64,000 bases of DNA, from assembly GCF_007830615.1 (NCBI RefSeq), contig NZ_VLLI01000002.1, positions 310,001 to 374,000 of the forward strand, written 5' to 3'. The position numbers and the translations under genes were made by a program. This stretch comes from Mucilaginibacter frigoritolerans (GTDB taxonomy: Bacteria; Bacteroidota; Bacteroidia; Sphingobacteriales; Sphingobacteriaceae). Below are positions 60,922 through 64,000 of this stretch, piece by piece. The notes beneath the pieces were generated by a model that was not told the origin of the DNA, searched no databases, and worked only from the letters and a program-made list of their open reading frames with translations. The first letter of the stretch is position 1; every line of letters begins with the position of its first letter.

Positions 60922-61590
60922 ATGATGAACTCTAATATAATTCAACGAAAAAACCTGGCCGATGAAGTTGCCTCTAAGCTACAGGAAAAGATTTTAAAAG
61001 GGGCGTACCAGGTAAATCAAAAGCTGCCGATAGAAGCAGAATTAATGAAGAGCTATGGAGTAGGACGATCAACCATAAGGGAGGCGGTTAAGATACTGGT
61101 AAATTCAGGTTTCTTACGTGTACAGCAGGGAGTAGGAACCTTTATTGAAGATGCATCGGGCATAAATGAGCCCTTAAGTCAGCGCTTGAAAAGAGCAGAC
61201 CCACAAAATATTAAGGAAGTACGTAAAATATTGGAGGCTAAAATTGCAGTAACTGCGGCCATGAACCGTAACGGTAACGATATATCCAAGCTGGAACACT
61301 TTTTAGATAAACGTACAACTGCCGCCAATGCAGATCAGTTAGAAGAATGTATCAATGCACATATAAGCTTCAATGTATTATTAGCTGAAGCTTCAAAAAA
61401 CGAGGTGCTGTCTGATTTGTATAAACTGTTTGCTATTCAATTAAAAAACGAGCTGCTGGACCATTATCATGATACCTCCTATTTTAAGGATACATCAGGC
61501 AGCTACCATAATTTATTTGATGGGGTGTTGAGGCAGGATCCGCAAAAAGCCGGCTACTGGAGCACCAAAATTATCGAGACCAATATATAA
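60922..61590 (+). CDS. FadR-type GntR family regulator
   Basis: A 222-residue regulator. The N-terminal winged helix has the GntR signature: LADEVASKLQEKILKG, then KLPIEAELMKSYGVGRSTIREAVKILVNSGFLRV and the wing QQGVGTFI. The C-terminal 140 residues are an FCD-like ligand-binding helical bundle (EVRKILEAKIAVTAAMN, then CINAHISFNVLLAEASKN), which in this group often binds a metal and a small carboxylic acid. The operator was not found. Gluconokinase (57813) is a reasonable regulated gene, since GntR-FCD proteins often control sugar-acid genes, but three genes lie between. TATATTTA at 60903-60910 may be its -7 element. Confidence 0.88.
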   Translation: MMNSNIIQRKNLADEVASKLQEKILKGAYQVNQKLPIEAELMKSYGVGRSTIREAVKILVNSGFLRVQQGVGTFIEDASGINEPLSQRLKRADPQNIKEVRKILEAKIAVTAAMNRNGNDISKLEHFLDKRTTAANADQLEECINAHISFNVLLAEASKNEVLSDLYKLFAIQLKNELLDHYHDTSYFKDTSGSYHNLFDGVLRQDPQKAGYWSTKIIETNI

Positions 61591-61599
61591 TAGGTCAGT

Positions 61600-62424
61600 C
61601 TAAAAGAGGGTAGTCTGCATTCTTTTTAATTCAGAAAAGCTGGATTCCAGGTTTCCTGTACCCTTTATATAATATACTTCACTTTCCACATGCCTTGAGG
61701 CAACAACAACGGTTGTACCATTAGCGTGCTCATTAAATAAATCCTGTACCAGTTTCGGGTCGTTATTGTTTTTAGACAGATGCGATAAAAGCAAATGACT
61801 TAAATTGGATGACCGGTGATTGATAAACAACTCCAGAGCCTGTTTGTTAGAAAGGTGACCATTTCCGCTCCTAATACGACTCTTTAAATGATATGGATAA
61901 TTGCCTTTATCCAGCATTTCATCATCATAATTGGCTTCCAAAAAAGCAGCATGACATTTACTGAAATGAGTGATCACATTTTCGCAGACTGTGCCTATAT
62001 CTGTTAATACACCAATATTAATATTATTACAGCTTACAATAAAGCTATGTGGGTCGCTGGCATCATGTTGCTTGGGAAATGCGGTGACCTGTATTTCGCC
62101 AATAGTAATGGGACTAAACGGAGAAAATGTAAAAGTTAAATGATCTTCAATTGTGAGCCGCCCATTTAGCATGGTGGGTTTTGTGATATAAACTGGCAGC
62201 TGATATTTTTTGGCCAGCACGGGTATTCCGTTGATGTGATCGGAATGCTCATGCGAAATGAAAATAGCTTTTACTTTTTTCATGGATAAACCAAGTCGCA
62301 GCATCCTTTTTTCGGTTTCGCGGCAGGATATGCCTGCATCAATCAATACAGCATCGTGCCCATTGCCAACATAATAGCAATTGCCGTTACTTCCGGAATT
62401 TAGTGATGCAATAAAGAGAGACAT
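61600..62424 (-). CDS. MBL-fold metallo-hydrolase, WalJ/YycJ-like
   Basis: A 274-residue protein of the metallo-beta-lactamase fold. It starts with SLFIASLNSGSNGNCYYV, the family N-terminus of WalJ-like proteins (exonuclease-like partners of the WalRK system in Firmicutes). The metal motif is SHEHSDHINGIP, later ligands are in PKQHDASDPHSF and GVLTDIG, EANYDDEML and NGHLSN. The C-terminal HLSKNNNDP and HVESEVYY are also typical. The role in Bacteroidetes is unproven; DNA-related hydrolase activity is plausible. The ATG at 62424 gives this start; a longer frame reaching 62610 has no homology. Confidence 0.88.
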   Translation of the reverse strand: MSLFIASLNSGSNGNCYYVGNGHDAVLIDAGISCRETEKRMLRLGLSMKKVKAIFISHEHSDHINGIPVLAKKYQLPVYITKPTMLNGRLTIEDHLTFTFSPFSPITIGEIQVTAFPKQHDASDPHSFIVSCNNINIGVLTDIGTVCENVITHFSKCHAAFLEANYDDEMLDKGNYPYHLKSRIRSGNGHLSNKQALELFINHRSSNLSHLLLSHLSKNNNDPKLVQDLFNEHANGTTVVVASRHVESEVYYIKGTGNLESSFSELKRMQTTLF

Positions 62425-62620
62425 TTGTAAATGCAAAGAAACCCTGAATTTAATGAAATAACAATTTTGTATGTAGAAATTGTTAAAAGTAAATGTAGAG
62501 GCTATTTTAAAATTTGCTAAAAAGAGCTTATAATGTGTTATTTTGCGCTGTCGGTTACCGGCTTGATAAATAATTGCATAAACCACCGAAATAGAAAATC
62601 GGAATGACACCTATTAGCCC

Positions 62621-63271
62621 ATGGATTCACCAATAACTTTACCTGTACTAACCGCAGAAGAAATAAGGGTGCTTGGTTCCTTAATGGAAAAAAGCAAAAC
62701 CACACCCGATTATTACCCCATGACTATTAACAGCCTTACTACTGCTTGTAATCAAAAAACATCGCGTAAGCCGGTTGTGCAATATGATGACGATACGGTG
62801 GCACAGGCATTAAATACATTAAAAAAACGCGGTTTAATTTCAACCGCTACCGGAGGCTCAATCCGCAGCATAAAATACAAACACAATTTCGCTATTGTAT
62901 TTCCGGTATTACCATCAGAAGTAGCTATAATATGTTTGCTGATGTTACGTGGTCCGCAAACGCCGGGAGAGTTAAATACCAATTCGGGCAGGCTGCATGA
63001 GTTTGAATCGTTAGAAGAAGTGCAGGACGTTTTGGAAAGATTAAGTTCTGAAGAAATGCCATTCCTGATCCAGTTGCCACGCCGACCTGGGCAAAAAGAA
63101 GTCAGGTACGCACACCTATTAGCCGGTGAGCCGGAAATAACAGATGATGAAGACGAGGAAGAAACACCTGTTAGAAATAGCAGCGGCCTGGAGGCAAGGG
63201 TAGCTAAGCTGGAAACAGAACTTGCTGAATTAAGGGAAGCCTTTGATAAACTAATGAAAGAACTAACTTAG
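62621..63271 (+). CDS. YceH family protein (DUF480)
   Basis: A 216-residue protein. The signature PVLTAEEIRVLGSLMEKSKTTPDYYPMT is at residues 6-33, followed by NSLTTACNQKTSRKPV, and a second winged helix (LRGPQTPGELNTNSGRLHEF). The family (DUF480) consists of two winged-helix domains and is conserved in many bacteria without a clear role. The C-terminal 35 residues form a coiled coil (RVAKLETELAELREAFDKLM), which is common in members. It is divergent from the MBL hydrolase and followed by the DUF4142 gene. Confidence 0.92.
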   Translation: MDSPITLPVLTAEEIRVLGSLMEKSKTTPDYYPMTINSLTTACNQKTSRKPVVQYDDDTVAQALNTLKKRGLISTATGGSIRSIKYKHNFAIVFPVLPSEVAIICLLMLRGPQTPGELNTNSGRLHEFESLEEVQDVLERLSSEEMPFLIQLPRRPGQKEVRYAHLLAGEPEITDDEDEEETPVRNSSGLEARVAKLETELAELREAFDKLMKELT

Positions 63272-63308
63272 CCACCGCGGGATTAAGCATAGGTTAAAAA
63301 AACTTATT

Positions 63309-63347
63309 GGTATATAATTTGTTGTAATAATAAATAAATTATATACC
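63309..63347 (+). promoter_or_regulatory. 12-bp perfect hairpin in the leader of the DUF4142 gene
   Basis: GGTATATAATTT (63309-63320) and AAATTATATACC (63336-63347) are exact complements around 15 bases. The second arm ends one base before the ATG at 63349 and covers the ribosome-binding region. It may control translation or be a protein-binding site overlapping the promoter. Confidence 0.6.
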
Positions 63348-63348
63348 T

Positions 63349-63936
63349 ATGAAAAAGATGAGTTATGTGTTTGTTGTCGCCTTTGCAGCGCTTGCAATGG
63401 GCGGCTGTAACAACGCTTCGAAAGATGCCAAACAGTCGGCCGATAGTTTAAACAAAACTAAAGACACAACCAGTAACGTTGCAACCACTGGTGGCATTGC
63501 CGTTTCTGCAGCAGATGCCAAATTTGCGACCACAGCAGCAGATGGTGGTATGGCCGAGGTGGCTTTAGCCAAACTGGCTTTAAGTAAAACAACCAATCCT
63601 CAAATTAAAGATTTTGCCAATATGATGGTGACCGACCATAGTAAAGCAAATGAGGAGCTGGCCGGTATCGCCAAAACAAAAAATATTACTTTGCCCGCTG
63701 CCGTATCTGCCGATCATCAAAAAAAGTTGGATGATCTTTCTCAAAAATCGGGGACTGATTTTGACAAGGCCTATGTTGATGCCATGGTTGATGGCCATAA
63801 AAAAACACTTTCCTTAATGCAGGATGAAGCCAAAAATGGCCAGGATGCAGATTTGAAAACATTTGCGGCTACAACCGCTTCAACCGTTCAAATGCATTTG
63901 GATGCTATAAATAAGATACATGATAGCGTGAAATAA
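63349..63936 (+). CDS. DUF4142 lipoprotein
   Basis: A 195-residue lipoprotein. MKKMSYVFVVAFAALAMGGC is a signal with lipobox. A disordered Ser/Asp/Thr-rich linker (about residues 22-55) leads to the DUF4142 domain (about 58-190), a ferritin-like four-helix bundle with the pattern FATTAADGGMAEVALAKLAL, FANMMVTDHSKANEEL and late TASTVQMHLDAINK. Functions of DUF4142 proteins are not settled; many are stress-related envelope proteins. A perfect hairpin precedes the start and a good terminator follows. The composition is more alanine-rich than its neighbours. Confidence 0.92.
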   Translation: MKKMSYVFVVAFAALAMGGCNNASKDAKQSADSLNKTKDTTSNVATTGGIAVSAADAKFATTAADGGMAEVALAKLALSKTTNPQIKDFANMMVTDHSKANEELAGIAKTKNITLPAAVSADHQKKLDDLSQKSGTDFDKAYVDAMVDGHKKTLSLMQDEAKNGQDADLKTFAATTASTVQMHLDAINKIHDSVK

Positions 63937-63958
63937 TAACCAGTAATGCTAATTTGAA

Positions 63959-63990
63959 GGGGAGGTGAGTTGATCACTTTCCCTTTTTTT
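63959..63990 (+). terminator. Terminator of the DUF4142 gene
   Basis: GGGGAGGTGA pairs with TCACTTTCCC (two G-U pairs) around GTTGA, followed by TTTTTTT. It begins about 23 bases after the stop codon. Confidence 0.8.
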
Positions 63991-64000
63991 GTTGTTTTGA

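Noticed and set aside
61600..61640. A toxin-antitoxin or defence system near the small genes at 48.6-50.8 kb
   Set aside because: None of the small proteins shows toxin, antitoxin or nuclease motifs; only envelope features are visible.

Overview
The window looks like chromosomal DNA of a Bacteroidetes bacterium, most likely family Sphingobacteriaceae (Mucilaginibacter or Pedobacter type). Three things point there. It carries the gliding lipoprotein gene gldH and other families typical of the phylum (DUF4175, DUF4142, DUF4369 thioredoxins, GH92, a short RpoD without region 1.1). Many genes have the Bacteroidetes -7 promoter element TAnnTTTG at a sensible distance. Intergenic regions hold inverted repeats of the kind scattered through these genomes. 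The first gene is cut by the window edge. No prophage, CRISPR array or rRNA operon is visible.

Layout. 1-9 kb: a thioredoxin-fold lipid/surface protein, an arginase-fold protein divergent from an SDR, a CoA-binding / DinB / FAD-oxidoreductase run, a GH92 alpha-mannosidase and ruvX. 9-15 kb: holB-ricT-gldH, a TPR protein, rmuC and a GIY-YIG protein. 15-22 kb: secreted and small hypotheticals, thiL, divergent nadA and nadB (the two first steps of de novo NAD synthesis), a membrane protein and tRNA-Gly. 22-30 kb: a secreted hydrolase, gamma carbonic anhydrase, an Ig-like lipoprotein, mnmG, a 0.5 kb cluster of six parS-like centromere sites, a small membrane protein and an ABC-F ATPase. 30-41 kb: pirin, an Mla-type lipid transporter operon (permease, ATPase, MCE protein), glutathione peroxidase, ybeY, an RsbW-like kinase, DUF4175, and a MarR-MFS pair with a perfect palindromic operator.

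41-54 kb is the most accessory part. It has an IS110-family transposase with an in-frame internal deletion, two tandemly duplicated tRNA-Pro units (UGG and GGG), a 1274-residue multi-PAS histidine kinase, a monoheme-like lipoprotein, several small paralogous membrane proteins, a family of about 100-bp interspersed repeats (four copies), and a divergent RpoD-like sigma factor with a promoter almost touching its start codon. 54-64 kb: an AraC regulator beside an MBL hydrolase, a GAF-PAS histidine kinase, gluconokinase, a phosphoesterase, a FadR-type regulator, an MBL nuclease-like protein, a YceH protein and a DUF4142 lipoprotein whose leader forms a long hairpin.

The strongest non-genic signals are the parS-like cluster beside mnmG, the MarR operator overlapping its promoter, the duplicated tRNA-Pro transcription units, and the 100-bp repeat family associated with paralogous small membrane genes. 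No parA, parB, dnaA or clear DnaA-box cluster was found, so placing the window near the replication origin is an inference from parS alone.
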